In this document: positions 63,095 to 64,000 of the stretch, one piece after another
How the letters are laid out: each line of letters opens with the position of its first letter
Position numbering within the stretch: the stretch's first letter is position 1
NCBI RefSeq assembly: GCF_022095615.2
Contig: NZ_CP155559.1
Coordinates: 989,501-1,053,500, forward strand
Length of the DNA stretch: 64,000 nt
Direction of reading: 5' to 3'
Source: Bacillus thuringiensis
Lineage (GTDB): Bacteria > Bacillota > Bacilli > Bacillales > Bacillaceae_G
Translations under genes and position numbers: made by a program
The notes under the pieces: model-generated
What the model was told of the DNA's origin: nothing
Seen by the model: only the letters and a program-made list of their open reading frames with translations
The model's database searches: none

Positions 63095-64000
63095 TTATTC
63101 GCCAACAAACATATATAAGTTATTTGGCTTTATAACGGCATCCCCTGCATAAATAATCCACTCTGTTAAGTTATCAAAATCTAAATGATAACTATTTCCT
63201 TCACTCATACCTTTTATAAAATATGGTTCGTTAATGAGTATTCCTTGAATGAAATCTTCCGTAATGTTTTGCATTTCAAACCACATATGTTCACTTTTTC
63301 CTTCTTCATAAGAGACACCAAACTTACCGAGGAAACGAAAATCTTCATTTGATTGTTCAATGTGAAAAATGTTGCTGAAATACCCGAAAGTATTCTTCGC
63401 ATTGTAAGCCATACGATCGGTTTCACTATTTGTTTTATAGAACATGAGACCTGTAGCTTCCTCGTATTCTTTGAAAAAACTTTCAATATATTCTTCTGAA
63501 GTATTTAATTTGAATAAGAGAACGGATGGAGATTGATGGTATTCATCTCGGTCATCCATTCCGCCTAAGAATATATTTTGTGCATCTATTGGTTGTAGTT
63601 TCACTTCTTCATCCTCGATTGAAGATAATTGATCCATCCTCTTTTTATGCCCAATATAAGATAATCCTTTCTCCCAAGGAACAGCTACTGTATGTATAGA
63701 GCCTTGCTGACTATGCGCGATAACGATAGGCTCATTCATAGGGACTTGTCCGTTCTCAACGGCATTATTAGCAAATGTTTGAAAAAGATCGCCAATGCCG
63801 TAATAGGAAGAAATGCGATTTGGAATAATTAATTCTATCTCTGTCACACCTGCTCTTAAAAGCCCATGTGTATGAAACCAATATTGCGTAGGCTCACCGT
63901 CTTTACCGTCTTCATAAACAGAATGAATAACGTATAAATCAGGAATGTCAGGTAACAATTCATTTTCAACGTGATATTCAATATAGCTTCTAGAGATCAC
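63095..64000 (-). CDS. DUF4026/DUF2314 protein (N-terminus outside window)
   Basis: At least 301 codons, running off the right edge; the coding frame is open at base 64000. The upstream-most visible part (YWFHTHGLLRAGVTEIELII) fits DUF4026. The end (MWFEMQNITEDFIQGILINE, LDFDNLTEWIIY) is DUF2314-like. No catalytic role known. Confidence 0.72.
   Translation of the reverse strand: MISRSYIEYHVENELLPDIPDLYVIHSVYEDGKDGEPTQYWFHTHGLLRAGVTEIELIIPNRISSYYGIGDLFQTFANNAVENGQVPMNEPIVIAHSQQGSIHTVAVPWEKGLSYIGHKKRMDQLSSIEDEEVKLQPIDAQNIFLGGMDDRDEYHQSPSVLLFKLNTSEEYIESFFKEYEEATGLMFYKTNSETDRMAYNAKNTFGYFSNIFHIEQSNEDFRFLGKFGVSYEEGKSEHMWFEMQNITEDFIQGILINEPYFIKGMSEGNSYHLDFDNLTEWIIYAGDAVIKPNNLYMFVGE

Overview
The window is a low-GC Firmicute chromosome segment, most likely from the Bacillus cereus group. 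Many housekeeping genes read as close Bacillus relatives (YhaM/N/O, YhaL, PrsA, ScoC/Hpr, Hit, EcsABC, HmoB, PbpF, HemEHY). It also carries content typical of the cereus group: two ring-cleaving dioxygenases, Rap/Phr, an oxalate-decarboxylase-like bicupin, and a large collagen adhesin behind a c-di-GMP riboswitch. There is no tRNA, rRNA, CRISPR array or intact transposon.

Layout. 1-4950: yhaO (5' truncated), yhaN and yhaM. 5026-7227: a decayed, apparently nested Tn3-family relic with a TnpA C-terminal fragment and three 36-38 bp Tn3-type ends, carrying two small membrane-protein genes. 7277-9592: an MhqR-type operator, a long hairpin leader and two ring-cleaving dioxygenases. 9782-11119: a Rap-Phr pair. 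11134-12180: an alpha/beta hydrolase behind a strong promoter with twin palindromes. 12258-15000: yhaL, a small gene, the bicupin and an XRE regulator. 15069-20040: glpP-glpFK-glpD, with two matching GlpP-type terminator leaders and a cre-like site. 20065-22834: a PadR/HAAS-VanZ pair, two decayed copies of the glpD tail and small genes. 22999-25272: an ECF sigma factor, a PadR-like hybrid protein and a HAAS-SEDS fusion. 25375-32520, mainly minus strand: a frameshifted gene, helD, a candidate small RNA, prsA, scoC, yhaH and hit, with yhaI on plus. 32651-32895: four copies of a short repeat. 33080-39000: ecsABC and lutABC. 39056-42565: a YjcZ-like microprotein, a TetR regulator and a first PH-domain pair. 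42888-48964: TetR, palindrome-containing promoter, c-di-GMP-I riboswitch and a 1741-residue Cna-B adhesin. 49125-52489: a MacAB/YknXYZ-like export system. 53102-56590: a repeat-containing lipoprotein and a second PH-domain pair. 56680-63092: hmoB, pbpF and hemEHY. 63095-64000: a DUF4026/DUF2314 gene running off the window.

The conserved genes keep an order close to that I recall for the B. subtilis yhaO-hemY segment, with blocks of accessory genes between them. The accessory blocks are rich in one-component regulation: PadR, TetR, XRE, Rap-Phr, an ECF sigma factor, a riboswitch and antitermination leaders sit next to surface, transport or membrane genes. The best candidates for a poorly described system are the ECF-PadR/HAAS-SEDS operon with its neighbouring PadR/HAAS-VanZ operon, and the TetR plus c-di-GMP double gate on the adhesin.
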